Below, one piece after another: positions 16,272 through 25,041 of a stretch of 48,965 nucleotides of DNA. The position numbers were made by a program, and so were the translations under genes. The notes under the pieces are model-generated. The model was not told the origin of the DNA. It ran no database searches and saw only the letters and a program-made list of their open reading frames with translations. This DNA comes from Lachnospiraceae bacterium (GTDB lineage: Bacteria; Bacillota; Clostridia; Lachnospirales; Lachnospiraceae), in the NCBI GenBank assembly GCA_900765975.1, contig CAAFTS010000022.1:1-48965 (forward strand), given 5' to 3'. The stretch's first letter is position 1; every line of letters begins with the position of its first letter.

Positions 16272-17063
16272 CTACAAATCCAGTCCTTTTTGTCTTGCAA
16301 ATTCTGCCGCTCCAAGAGCTCCCATCAGTTGTGGATCTGTTTTTAATTCGATCACTTTCATTCGCAATACTTTTTCAATAGCAGCTTTTAAGCCTTGATT
16401 CTTTGCACATCCTCCCGTAAGAGTAATTGCATCTTTTGCACCGGCTTTTTTTGCCATGACAAAACATCTCTTCGCAACAGCCTGCTGGATTCCGGCTGCA
16501 ATCTCATTTCTCGGTTTGCCCTCGCCTACAAGAGTAATTACTTCAGACTCTGCGAAAACTGTGCACTGTGCTGTGATCGGTATTACATTTTCTGCCGTTA
16601 AACTCAATTTGGAAAATTCCTCTAATGACAACTCAAATGCATTTGCCATAGATTCAAAGAATCTTCCGGTTCCGGCCGCGCATTTGTCGTTCATTGCAAA
16701 CGTTTTAACTGTGCCGTCTGTATCTACTGCAATCCCCTTTACATCCTGTCCTCCAATATCTATGATTGCCTGGACAGATGGATCTGTCACATGAACTCCC
16801 ATCGCATGACAGCTGATTTCAGAAATATTTTCATCTGCCTGCGGCACCTTATTACGGCCATATCCGGTCCCAATCAAATAGGTTAGATCGGAAACCTCCT
16901 TCAAACCAGCTTCACTCAATGCCTGTTCCAAGCCTGCTTTCGCACTCTCTGCACTATTAATCTTACTCTTAATTGTATTTGCAGCTACGATTTTTCCATC
17001 TTCATCCAGAATCACTGTCTTTGTATATGTAGATCCTACATCACATCCACCGAAATATTTCAT
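16272..17063 (-). CDS. 2-hydroxyacyl-CoA dehydratase activator-type ATPase (HgdC/BadFG family)
   Basis: A 263-residue ASKHA-fold ATPase that, in this family, forms a homodimer around one [4Fe-4S] cluster and drives an electron into the partner dehydratase or reductase using ATP. Visible features are the phosphate-1 loop FGGCDVGSTYTKT (residues 4-16), AIIDIGGQDVKG, the cluster ligand C128 in NDKCAAGTGRF, the second cluster ligand C167 in ITAQCTVFAESEV, and TGGCAKNQGL near the adenosine site. The two cysteines sit at essentially the positions known for the hydroxyglutaryl-CoA dehydratase activator. The start follows AGGAGG. It lies between the large dehydratase-like subunit (43-bp gap) and the small membrane protein, in one operon. 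Confidence 0.93.
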   Translation of the reverse strand: MKYFGGCDVGSTYTKTVILDEDGKIVAANTIKSKINSAESAKAGLEQALSEAGLKEVSDLTYLIGTGYGRNKVPQADENISEISCHAMGVHVTDPSVQAIIDIGGQDVKGIAVDTDGTVKTFAMNDKCAAGTGRFFESMANAFELSLEEFSKLSLTAENVIPITAQCTVFAESEVITLVGEGKPRNEIAAGIQQAVAKRCFVMAKKAGAKDAITLTGGCAKNQGLKAAIEKVLRMKVIELKTDPQLMGALGAAEFARQKGLDL

Positions 17064-17106
17064 CTCTTTAACCTCCTGTTTTCATCTGCTCTTTCTGCTT
17101 AGATTT

Positions 17107-18753
17107 CTACCATGTCAATTCATCACTGTAGTCCAAATAGGTCTCATCCAGTGGTGTCTCACGAAATACAGTAGACATATATTTGTTTACAGCGTCACGC
17201 ATTGCTTTCCTTGAAACTGTTCTAGGATCCATCAAATCATGCTGTACCCAGATGAGATGAATGCCTCTCTCCCTCGCCTGATCTTCAAACAAACCATGTA
17301 GTCCTCCAAAGTTCTTACAAGATACATGATCGTACATAATAACAATATTGGCATTAAACTTCTCGCACATCTTCCAGCACTCATCCAATGCATTGACATA
17401 TCCGCCATTACTGTGGGAACGCATCATCATCCGCTCATAAGCCATAGCCATATCTACCAATGCCTGTTCTTCATCCCCGATATGATAGAAATGATAACTC
17501 AGCATACTTTCCATATCCACTAATGTACGAATGCCCCACGTATGCTCTGCCCATGTTGTAAAGTGTGTATAATAATGTGCCGGACAGCACCATACGATTG
17601 CGCGGTACTTGTAATCTCTGCGATCTGCTGCTTTATCTTCCTCATATCCTTTCAGCATCATCTCATTGACTTTTTCATCTTGTTTTGTCAGGAATGGATC
17701 CAGGCAGGCCGCTGTCTGGAATTCATATTCTCTCTGCAAAGATAACGCGCTTCCGATGACCTGTGGGTAAGGTGTACAATTGACATCCCACTTATCCAGC
17801 ATACACTGTGTCGTACGATTGTATTCCGTTGCCTTCTGCCAGAATGCATTCCAATCCCATTTTACATTGTAAGTATCTTCAATAAACTTGATACAATTTT
17901 TCAAGTCTTTCACTGCATATGCATTTGTCTCGGGCTCATTAAATCGCTGTGGCGGTGTCAATGTGAAGCTTGGTACTTTCTTCATATATCGATCCATAAA
18001 CAATGCCGCTCCCAGCGAACCATCACATGGCATGGAACTTGTGATGAACGAACTTCCTACCTGTGGATAATCATTCATGATCGCACATCCGACTTCCGCA
18101 GATGGAAGTGGACACACATCAGCTGCCAGTCCCATACGCTCTGCTGCATCTACATAAATGACGTTGGCATTCTGATCTACTTCTCCCGGGAGACAAACCG
18201 GAGACATTGCAATATCAATCCAATCTAACGTAGGAAATCCTGCCATAATAATGGATGGAGTCATCTCATCAAACATGACTGTTTTTGCACGAAGTTTTGC
18301 TGCCCTTTTATTCTTTGGAGAATTCAGATTTTCATCTCGCTCTAATATTTTAACGATAACGTCAACTGAATTATGTACAACGCCATAAAATTGTTCCTGT
18401 GTGTAACGAAGTTGATTTCCTCGGAGTCCCAATTTATGTCGGTCTAACATATTTGCAACCGTCAGATAGGAAGACATCCATGGATATCTCTCAAATGCTT
18501 TTACTAATGCTACCGGATGTTTTCCTAAGGTAACTGCCATATAACCATATACTTTCAGCCAGGAGGCAAAGTCATACGCCGTATCCTTTGCTCCTTTCCA
18601 CTCTCTCTGATTCAGACTTCGATATCCTTCTGTATAATAATCTCCAAGGCCTTCGTTATGCAGCTTCACTCTCGGCTTCGCATAATGTTTGATATCCTTG
18701 ACGATGCCCGGAGCTGCTTCTTTGAGTTTTCCCAAAAATGATTGCTTTTTCAT
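17107..18753 (-). CDS. 2-hydroxyacyl-CoA dehydratase / benzoyl-CoA reductase-type large subunit
   Basis: A 548-residue iron-sulfur protein of the HgdAB/BcrBC superfamily, longer than a typical HgdA (about 475). Candidate cluster cysteines are C187 (MSPVCLPGE), C214 and C223 (DVCPLPSAEVGC), C243 (SSMPCDGS) and C479 (YDHVSCKNFGG). The N-terminal 130 residues look like an extension. Its ATG overlaps the stop of the 403-residue partner by 4 bp, so the two are translated together and probably form a heterodimer. Substrate is unknown: classic dehydratases act on 2-hydroxyacyl-CoA, but relatives reduce aromatic-CoA or small molecules (double-cubane proteins). No CoA-transferase or acyl-CoA dehydrogenase gene is nearby, which weakens an amino-acid fermentation role. 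Confidence 0.85.
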   Translation of the reverse strand: MKKQSFLGKLKEAAPGIVKDIKHYAKPRVKLHNEGLGDYYTEGYRSLNQREWKGAKDTAYDFASWLKVYGYMAVTLGKHPVALVKAFERYPWMSSYLTVANMLDRHKLGLRGNQLRYTQEQFYGVVHNSVDVIVKILERDENLNSPKNKRAAKLRAKTVMFDEMTPSIIMAGFPTLDWIDIAMSPVCLPGEVDQNANVIYVDAAERMGLAADVCPLPSAEVGCAIMNDYPQVGSSFITSSMPCDGSLGAALFMDRYMKKVPSFTLTPPQRFNEPETNAYAVKDLKNCIKFIEDTYNVKWDWNAFWQKATEYNRTTQCMLDKWDVNCTPYPQVIGSALSLQREYEFQTAACLDPFLTKQDEKVNEMMLKGYEEDKAADRRDYKYRAIVWCCPAHYYTHFTTWAEHTWGIRTLVDMESMLSYHFYHIGDEEQALVDMAMAYERMMMRSHSNGGYVNALDECWKMCEKFNANIVIMYDHVSCKNFGGLHGLFEDQARERGIHLIWVQHDLMDPRTVSRKAMRDAVNKYMSTVFRETPLDETYLDYSDELTW

Positions 18754-19961
18754 TGTCCGGCCTCCTTTTCTCTGCGCGCTTTGATCTTTTTAATCTCCAA
18801 ACTTTCCACAAATGCCTGTACTCTTGTTCGCAGCTGTCCACTGGACTTTGCCTGGTATGGACGATCGATCGACAAGGTCGGTATTTGATATTCTTCCGCC
18901 AGCACATGACTCTGCAGCGTCCGTTCAAAGGACCAATAAGAACAGAATTTCATCTGCTCATAGATGATTCCATCTGCATGGTATTCCTCCACCAATTTTG
19001 CCGCCTGATCCTGCCGGAACTTAATCTTATTCGGAGTAACATAACGCGGACATGCTGTTTCCTCGATATTAAAGCGCACAATCTGAGTCAGCGCATCCTC
19101 GTCATCACGCAAAGGAATCTCTTTTCTTCCCGGAATAGAACCATAACAGAACCGATCTGCTGCAACGTAAGCGCCGCTGTCTTCTACCAGTTCAATCATA
19201 TCCGGATCGTCAATCTCTCCACCTACGATTACCACACGTGCTCTAAACGGAGATTTTTTATCCGGTTCTCTAGTTTTCAGTTCTTCCAATGTTTCATATA
19301 ATTTATCCAAAATCAAATCTTTCGGACATACATATGTAGCCAACACAATCTTGTGGAATTCTGCTCCTGTAATCACCGGATTTTCTGCTTTTCGCATTTC
19401 TCCGATTTCTGTAATGATCCTGCATATTTCATTATGCTTCTCAACAGCCCGTCGTATTGCTGCATCCGAAATATCCGTTCCGTAACGTTCATGAAGCGGC
19501 TGCAAAACCTTTCGCTGAAGCTGCTCCACTACATGTTCTACAGTAATTTCTTCATCTTTTCCCGGCACATCTACATAACTGATAAAAAACTTATCCTTAT
19601 TCTTTCCCTTTATGTCCAAAAGTTCCATATTCTCATAACAACGATTCATACACTCGCAGATATCGACTCCTGCAATTGCGTCCAGAAATTGGAATCCGCC
19701 TTCAATCGCACGCTCCAACAATGCTCTGGAAAATTCACAAGAACTGCTTGCCAGATAATATGTTGCGATCTCTGTTGAACCCATATATGGTGCCCTCAAT
19801 CTCACCGAAAAGCAGTTATCCAGGTTCAAAAGCACTTCCGGTATATGAAAACATGTATATCCAACTGCCACTCGATCCTGTGATTGAGCTTCCCGGACCA
19901 GATCATTATACGCACTGTCCAGCAGCTGTTCAAAATATATCATATGTTTTAAATCTTTCAT
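18750..19961 (-). CDS. 2-hydroxyacyl-CoA dehydratase / benzoyl-CoA reductase-type small subunit
   Basis: A 403-residue HgdB-like iron-sulfur protein. The classic N-terminal motif is present as VGYTCFHIPEVLL (C37), the middle cysteine set as DICECMNRCYENM (C102, C104, C108), and the C-terminal cysteine as YEQMKFCSYWSFE (C340). A further C75 lies in SSSCEFSR. The length fits HgdB-type subunits. The start follows AAAGGAG, 11 bp after the CooC-like ATPase gene, and the stop overlaps the start of the 548-residue partner. The extra cysteines in the CxCxxxC set are more than a simple [4Fe-4S] site needs, so a double-cubane-like cluster is possible. The substrate is unknown. Confidence 0.88.
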   Translation of the reverse strand: MKDLKHMIYFEQLLDSAYNDLVREAQSQDRVAVGYTCFHIPEVLLNLDNCFSVRLRAPYMGSTEIATYYLASSSCEFSRALLERAIEGGFQFLDAIAGVDICECMNRCYENMELLDIKGKNKDKFFISYVDVPGKDEEITVEHVVEQLQRKVLQPLHERYGTDISDAAIRRAVEKHNEICRIITEIGEMRKAENPVITGAEFHKIVLATYVCPKDLILDKLYETLEELKTREPDKKSPFRARVVIVGGEIDDPDMIELVEDSGAYVAADRFCYGSIPGRKEIPLRDDEDALTQIVRFNIEETACPRYVTPNKIKFRQDQAAKLVEEYHADGIIYEQMKFCSYWSFERTLQSHVLAEEYQIPTLSIDRPYQAKSSGQLRTRVQAFVESLEIKKIKARREKEAGQ

Positions 19962-19972
19962 AAAAGTCTCCT

Positions 19973-20740
19973 TTACAAAATCCCAAACTTCTGCATCGCC
20001 TTACGCACATGAACCACAACCGGTGATTCATCCGGCAGATCTGTGATACATTTTCCTTCAAAATCATACATAGCCAATGTCTTATCTGACGGAATTGCCG
20101 CCAATAATTCTAATCCTCTTGTATCTAATTTTTTTAACATCAACTCGTCTTCTACTCTGTTTACAATAAGTCCGATCTCATCATACTGTACCAATTCTGA
20201 TGCGACGCTCTCTATTGTTTTAATGACTTCTAATCCCTTTTTACTTGTATCAGAAATCAACAATAAGTGGGTCACTTTTTCCATTACTCTTCGATTGATC
20301 TGCTCGATTCCCGCCTCCCCGTCAATCACAACATAATCAAATTGTCCGGAAATCATAGTAATCACATCTTTTAAGTAAGAATTCACCCGGCAATAACATC
20401 CTGCAGATTCCGGTCTCCCAATTGCTAAAAATGCAAATCCGTCCTTTTCAACAACTGCCTCTGCAATCTTATATCTGGATTCTGATAAAAGCTCCATCGC
20501 TTCCTGTGTCTTTCCGCCCTCCACATTCGCAACAATTTCATTGCGGATGTCATCCAAGGTCAGCTCTGGTTCAATCCCAAGTGCAGTCGCAAGCCCAATC
20601 GCCGGATCTGCATCGATTGCCAGAATTTTCTTTTCCGGAAATTCTTCTACAAGCAGTTTTACCAAGGCTGCTGAAATAGATGTTTTTCCGACACCACCCT
20701 TTCCTGTCAGTGCAATAATCTTCGTGTCTCTGCTCATCAT
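19973..20740 (-). CDS. CooC-like nickel/metal-insertion ATPase
   Basis: A 255-residue MinD/NifH-class P-loop ATPase with the deviant Walker A GKGGVGKTS (residues 13-21), IDADPA (42-47), GRPESAGCYC (108-117) and VVIDGEAGIE. The CxC pair C115/C117 sits where CooC, the maturation factor that inserts nickel into carbon monoxide dehydrogenase, binds metal between its two subunits. It is the first gene of a six-gene operon and is followed by dehydratase-like subunits rather than a CODH gene, so it probably matures that metalloenzyme. Two start codons (20740 and 20737) are possible after AGAAGG. A good promoter lies just upstream. Confidence 0.88.
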   Translation of the reverse strand: MMSRDTKIIALTGKGGVGKTSISAALVKLLVEEFPEKKILAIDADPAIGLATALGIEPELTLDDIRNEIVANVEGGKTQEAMELLSESRYKIAEAVVEKDGFAFLAIGRPESAGCYCRVNSYLKDVITMISGQFDYVVIDGEAGIEQINRRVMEKVTHLLLISDTSKKGLEVIKTIESVASELVQYDEIGLIVNRVEDELMLKKLDTRGLELLAAIPSDKTLAMYDFEGKCITDLPDESPVVVHVRKAMQKFGIL

Positions 20741-20788
20741 CTAACGCCTTCTCTCTATTTGTTTATTTTGCACGAAAAGTTTGTGCTT

Positions 20789-20817
20789 ATTATAACATTT
20801 TGATATGAATTAAACAA
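20789..20817 (-). promoter_or_regulatory. Sigma-A promoter of the CooC/dehydratase operon
   Basis: On the minus strand, TTGTTT (20812-20817) and a perfect TATAAT (20789-20794) are separated by 17 bp. The site gives a leader of about 40 nt to the CooC-like gene. Confidence 0.75.
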
Positions 20818-20829
20818 TGCTTTACATAA

Positions 20830-20867
20830 ACAAAAATGGAGACTGCTTTTCTGTGCAATCTCCATTC
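20830..20867 (-). terminator. Terminator downstream of the lipase gene
   Basis: On the minus strand AATGGAGA (20859-20866) pairs with TCTCCATT (20835-20842), followed by TTTTGTTT. It separates the citrate synthase-lipase unit from the next operon. Confidence 0.75.
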
Positions 20868-20907
20868 TCCTGCTCACATCTTATTTTATTTTGATTCTAT
20901 CTTTTCA

Positions 20908-21834
20908 TTATATCCGACTTTTCAACCAATCATAAAGATCTGCATATACCTGCTGACGATCTGTCTCATTTAGTAATTCATGCCGATCTCCCGAATAAAG
21001 CCGCAAACTAACATCTTCGATTCCTGCTTTTTTATATCGCTCAAAAATCTTCCGCACACCTTTTCCAAACTTTCCAACCGGATCTTCGGATCCTGCTGCC
21101 AACAAAATCGGCAGATGCTTCGGAATCATAAATGCGCTTTCCTTTTTACTAACCTGCTGCAAACCACCAAGCATATGGTAATAAGCATTTACGGTAAAAA
21201 CAAAGGAACATAATGGATCATTTATATATTTTTCCAAGTGCTCTGCATCACTTGTTACCCAATCTGCTCGTGTCAGTGCCGGTTTAAACTTTCGATTGAA
21301 GGAACCTGTTACTAATGTATCAACTAACTTGCTTCTATAATGACCGCTCTTTACTAATGAAAGAAATTTACATAAGATTCTTCCACTACACAGTGCAGCC
21401 TTTGAACGCTCTGCTACTACTCCTAACAGAATAACTCCACTCAGTCCATTTCCATAAACCTGCATATACTGACGCATTAAAATGGATCCCATGCTATGTC
21501 CCAACATGAAATATGGAACATCCGGATATTTTTTTGAAATACGAGTACGAAGTGCATGCATATCTGCAATCAGACATGCATTACCGTTTTTCTTATGAAA
21601 ATATCCGTACTCTGACTTACTCTGAACAGACTTTCCATGTCCTAAGTGGTCGTTTCCAACAATATAAATTCCCTTTTCACACAAATAATTTGCAAACTCA
21701 TCATAACGGTCGATATATTCTACCATACCGTGTGCCAGCTGAAGAACTGCTTTTACTTCTCCTTCCGGCTTCCATACAATTGTATGAATTTCAGTATTTC
21801 CATCCTTTGACGGAAAATAGAACTCGTCTTTCAT
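20908..21834 (-). CDS. Alpha/beta hydrolase, monoacylglycerol lipase/lysophospholipase type
   Basis: A 308-residue cytosolic serine hydrolase of the Hydrolase_4 (serine aminopeptidase S33) type. The oxyanion-side motif is LQLAHGMVEYIDRYD (about residues 31-45). GNDHLGHGKS is at 60-69, the nucleophile S114 lies in MLGHSMGSI, the acid is probably the Asp of GSEDPVG, and the histidine lies in SGDRHELLNE. These features match monoglyceride lipases, so the likely substrate is a monoacylglycerol or lysophospholipid, although family members vary. It starts 8 bp after citrate synthase, so the two form an operon. No signal peptide is seen. Confidence 0.9.
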   Translation of the reverse strand: MKDEFYFPSKDGNTEIHTIVWKPEGEVKAVLQLAHGMVEYIDRYDEFANYLCEKGIYIVGNDHLGHGKSVQSKSEYGYFHKKNGNACLIADMHALRTRISKKYPDVPYFMLGHSMGSILMRQYMQVYGNGLSGVILLGVVAERSKAALCSGRILCKFLSLVKSGHYRSKLVDTLVTGSFNRKFKPALTRADWVTSDAEHLEKYINDPLCSFVFTVNAYYHMLGGLQQVSKKESAFMIPKHLPILLAAGSEDPVGKFGKGVRKIFERYKKAGIEDVSLRLYSGDRHELLNETDRQQVYADLYDWLKSRI

Positions 21835-21842
21835 GTCACTCT

Positions 21843-23213
21843 CTACCTATCATCTAATTTTATATATTCACGATACGGTGCAAGCGGTTTGTATGCCGGA
21901 CGAATGATCTTGTCAACATTTTTCAGCTCTTCTAAGCGGTGTGCACTCCAGCCAACGATACGCGCTGCTGCAAAAATCGGTGTATACAACGCCGGTGGTA
22001 AATCCAGCATGCTGTAAACTAATCCACTGTAAAAATCAACGTTTGCATTTACACCTTTGTAAATCTTACGCTTCTCACCAATAATCTTCGGTGCCATTTC
22101 TTCTACTTTTGCATAAAGTGCATATTCATGTTCTCTATTTTTTTCTTTTGCAAGCTGTTGTACAAATTCTTTAAAGATATCTGCACGTGGGTCAGAAACA
22201 GAATAAATCGCATGACCCATTCCATAGATCAATCCCTTACGGTCAAATGCCTGCTTATCCAGCAACGCTTCCAGATATGTTCGAATCTGTGATTCATCTT
22301 CCCAGTCAGTCAGGGTATTCTTCATATCTTCAAACATCTGTGTTACTTTAATATTCGCACCACCATGCTTTGGTCCCTTCAAGGACGCCATAGCAGCAGC
22401 AATGGTGGAATATGTATCAGTTCCTGAAGATGTTACCACGTGGGTTGTAAATGTTGAGTTGTTACCACCGCCGTGATCCATATGAAGAACAAGTGCCATA
22501 TCTAAAATCTTAGCTTCCAACTGCGTATACTTACGATCTTCTCTCAACATCATCAAAATATTCTCTGCTGTAGATAAGGTCGGATCCGGCGCATAAATAT
22601 AGAGGTCTTTTCCTCTTCTGTAATTATATGCATGATAGCAATATACCATTAACATCGGGAACTGACTGATCAAATTCAAGCACTGACGAAGTACATTTGG
22701 AATCGTCGTGTCATCCGCCTTCATATCATAGGTATATAACTGCAAAATACATCTTGAAATACCGTTCATCATATCTCTGCTCGGCGCCTTCATAATTACA
22801 TCGCGCACGAAGTTCGGAGGAAGCATTCTCCGCGCTACAAGCAGCTCTTGAAACTCTTTTAGCTCTGCACTTGTCGGAAGTTCTCCAAAAAGCAACAAAT
22901 ATGCGGTTTCTTCAAATCCCGGATGATGTGCATCCAAGAATCCTTTTACGATATCCTTGATGTTATATCCTCGATAATAAAGATTACCGGCACAAGGAAC
23001 TTCTTCACCGTTTACAATTTTCTTTGCACATACATCTGAGACATTAGTCAAACCGGCGAGTACACCCTTACCATTTAAATCACGAAGACCTCTCTTAACA
23101 TCATACTTCGTATACAAGTCTCGTTCTATTGCATTGTTCTCTTCGCACTTCTGAGCAAGCTCCATGATCTTCGGAGTATTCTGAAAAATCAAGCTGTCGA
23201 TATCTTTCTGCAT
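21843..23213 (-). CDS. Citrate synthase
   Basis: This condenses acetyl-CoA and oxaloacetate to citrate. It is a 456-residue Si-type enzyme of the clostridial branch, with a long N-terminal part before the core. Active-site residues are readable: LHMDHGGGNNST (H247), GPKHGGAN (H283), YGMGHAIYSVSDPR (H334) and NVDFYSG (D393). The start at 23213 follows AAAGGAGGATGATTGC, and a strong promoter is 36 bp further upstream. The aconitase-family hydratase is about 7 kb upstream and no isocitrate dehydrogenase is in the window. A role in glutamate precursor synthesis is likely. A lipase gene follows by 8 bp. Confidence 0.95.
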   Translation of the reverse strand: MQKDIDSLIFQNTPKIMELAQKCEENNAIERDLYTKYDVKRGLRDLNGKGVLAGLTNVSDVCAKKIVNGEEVPCAGNLYYRGYNIKDIVKGFLDAHHPGFEETAYLLLFGELPTSAELKEFQELLVARRMLPPNFVRDVIMKAPSRDMMNGISRCILQLYTYDMKADDTTIPNVLRQCLNLISQFPMLMVYCYHAYNYRRGKDLYIYAPDPTLSTAENILMMLREDRKYTQLEAKILDMALVLHMDHGGGNNSTFTTHVVTSSGTDTYSTIAAAMASLKGPKHGGANIKVTQMFEDMKNTLTDWEDESQIRTYLEALLDKQAFDRKGLIYGMGHAIYSVSDPRADIFKEFVQQLAKEKNREHEYALYAKVEEMAPKIIGEKRKIYKGVNANVDFYSGLVYSMLDLPPALYTPIFAAARIVGWSAHRLEELKNVDKIIRPAYKPLAPYREYIKLDDR

Positions 23214-23248
23214 GCAATCATCCTCCTTTTTTTGTAATAACTCTTTTT

Positions 23249-23277
23249 ATTATACTAAAAACCGAAGTCTGATACAA
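23249..23277 (-). promoter_or_regulatory. Sigma-A promoter of citrate synthase
   Basis: On the minus strand, TTGTAT (23272-23277) and TATAAT (23249-23254) are separated by 17 bp, in the 84-bp gap between rsmA and citrate synthase. Confidence 0.75.
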
Positions 23278-23297
23278 TAATTTGGTCTATTAAAAAT

Positions 23298-24179
23298 TTA
23301 TGAACTACATTCACTTTTTCCGAGTATATTACTTAATTTCGCAAATTCTTCCAACGACAATGCTTCTCCGCGCACACTCGCACCTTTTCCGAGAGCCTCG
23401 ATTGCCTGTTCTATCTCCTCTTTTGTAAAGTGAAGTTCCGGTGAATTTTTCAAACCATTTGCTAATGTTTTTCTGCGTTGATTAAAAGATGCCCGAATAA
23501 TCCGAAACATCAATTTTTCATCGTCCACCTGAACCGGTGGCTCTTCATACCGCTCCAGACGAATCACTGCAGATCCCACCTTTGGCCGGGGCATAAAACA
23601 ATTCGGCGGAACATTCGCAACGATATACGGGCTCGCATAATACTGAACTGCAAGTGACAAAGCCCCATAATCCTTTGTTCCCGGTCCAATCTGCATCCGG
23701 TCTGCTACCTCTTTCTGAACCATTACCGTAATGCTCTTCAGCGGCACATGATTTTCAAACAGTCCCATAATAATCGGCGTAGTAATGTAGTATGGAAGAT
23801 TAGCAACAACTTTGATCGGTCGTCCTCCATTTTCTTCTTCTGCAAGTTTTGCGATATCTACTTTTAAAACATCCTCATTGATGATCTGTACATTCTCATA
23901 ACCATCTAACGTATCTTCCAGAATCGGAATCAGCGCTTTGTCGATTTCAACTGCAACAACCTTTCCCGCAGCGCAGGCAAGATACTGGGTCATTGTTCCG
24001 ATTCCCGGTCCGATTTCCAATACCATATCATCCTTTGTAATCTCTGCGGAGCGGATGATCTTATCCAGCACATGTGTATCAATCAGAAAATTCTGTCCAA
24101 ACTTTTTCTGAAATGTAAAATTATACTTTTGAAGTACCGCAATCGTATTCTGTGGATTTCCCAAGGTAGGTTCTTTCAT
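23298..24179 (-). CDS. rsmA: 16S rRNA dimethyladenosine methyltransferase RsmA (KsgA)
   Basis: This dimethylates two adjacent adenines in helix 45 of 16S rRNA during ribosome maturation. The 293-residue protein has the KKFGQNFLID opening, the SAM loop LEIGPGIGTMT, the catalytic NLPYYITTPI (NLPY motif), VQKEVADRM and the RPKVGSAVIRL region, then the C-terminal domain with FNQRRKTLANGL. The start at 24179 has a purine-rich site (AAGAGGAAAAGC). It follows tatD by 36 bp, the frequent Firmicutes tatD-rsmA pairing. Loss of RsmA commonly gives kasugamycin resistance. Confidence 0.97.
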   Translation of the reverse strand: MKEPTLGNPQNTIAVLQKYNFTFQKKFGQNFLIDTHVLDKIIRSAEITKDDMVLEIGPGIGTMTQYLACAAGKVVAVEIDKALIPILEDTLDGYENVQIINEDVLKVDIAKLAEEENGGRPIKVVANLPYYITTPIIMGLFENHVPLKSITVMVQKEVADRMQIGPGTKDYGALSLAVQYYASPYIVANVPPNCFMPRPKVGSAVIRLERYEEPPVQVDDEKLMFRIIRASFNQRRKTLANGLKNSPELHFTKEEIEQAIEALGKGASVRGEALSLEEFAKLSNILGKSECSS

Positions 24180-24215
24180 ATGCTTTTCCTCTTTCCTTCA
24201 CTTATCAAACGCTTA

Positions 24216-24977
24216 TCAAATCTGATAAAACGCTTTTGCATTAGCCTCTGTTATCTGAATCACTTCTTCCGTTGTCATGTCTTTTAACTCTGCAATTGCT
24301 TTTGCAACATTTTGCAGATAAATAGAAGAATTTCGTTTCCCACGATTCGGTTCCGGCGCCAGATACGGACAATCTGTTTCCAACACGAGATGTGAGAGCG
24401 GCACTGCCTGTACAACTTCTTTTAATTTACGCGCATTCTTAAACGTCACTACTCCGCCGATTCCTAGCAGATACCCCATCTTTACGTATTCTTCTGCCAT
24501 TTCCTCCGAATATGAATAACAGTGAATAATTGCCTTCATCCCTTGTCCATATTCTTTTAAAATCTGCATCGTATCCGCCGCAGCCTCCCGGCTGTGGATA
24601 TTCACAGGAAGCCCCAGCTTTCTTGCCAGTTCCAGCTGTCGGATAAACCATTTTTTCTGGATATCATGGCTCTCATTGTCCCAATAATAATCCAGCCCGA
24701 TTTCTCCTACAGCAACCATCTTTTCTTCTTGCAGCAGTCTCTCCATCTCCTGAAAGCGGGCTTCATCAAGCGCACCGACCTCATCCGGATGCACTCCGAT
24801 CATCCCATACAGGAACGGATACTGCTCCGTTAATTTCAAAACCTTTTGCCAGGATTCAACCGTTGCACTTGCATTCACAATGGTCCCCACTCCCTGCTCT
24901 TCCATAGACCGCAAAAGTATTTCTCTATCTATATCAAATTGCTGATCATCATAATGTGCATGTGTATCAAATATCAT
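24216..24977 (-). CDS. TatD-family metal-dependent hydrolase/DNase
   Basis: A 253-residue TIM-barrel hydrolase of the TatD family, with 3'-5' exonuclease activity on DNA or RNA in characterised members. The metal-binding pattern is complete: MIFDTHAHYDD (HxH), GEIGLDYYWD (Glu), VNIHSREA (His), IIHCYSYS (His) and LETDCPYLAPEPNRGKRN (Asp). A start at 24977 follows GGAGGTAGAAC. It is cotranscribed with rsmA. A terminator for the beta-propeller gene precedes it, so it probably has its own promoter between 24977 and 24992, or depends partly on read-through. Confidence 0.95.
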   Translation of the reverse strand: MIFDTHAHYDDQQFDIDREILLRSMEEQGVGTIVNASATVESWQKVLKLTEQYPFLYGMIGVHPDEVGALDEARFQEMERLLQEEKMVAVGEIGLDYYWDNESHDIQKKWFIRQLELARKLGLPVNIHSREAAADTMQILKEYGQGMKAIIHCYSYSEEMAEEYVKMGYLLGIGGVVTFKNARKLKEVVQAVPLSHLVLETDCPYLAPEPNRGKRNSSIYLQNVAKAIAELKDMTTEEVIQITEANAKAFYQI

Positions 24978-24991
24978 GTTCTACCTCCAAA

Positions 24992-25034
24992 ATAAAAGCA
25001 GAGCAGTGTATTGTTCCACTTCACTCTGCTTTAT
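24992..25034 (-). terminator. Terminator of the ECF sigma / beta-propeller operon
   Basis: On the minus strand AAAGCAGAG (25024-25032) pairs with CTCTGCTTT (24995-25003), with inner pairing AGTG/CACT, followed by TTATTTTGG. Confidence 0.85.
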
Positions 25035-25041
25035 TTGTAGA

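Noticed and set aside
24186..24226. Direct repeat CTTATCAAA twice between tatD and rsmA
   Set aside because: Two 9-bp copies in AT-rich DNA around a stop codon can occur by chance, and no function is suggested.
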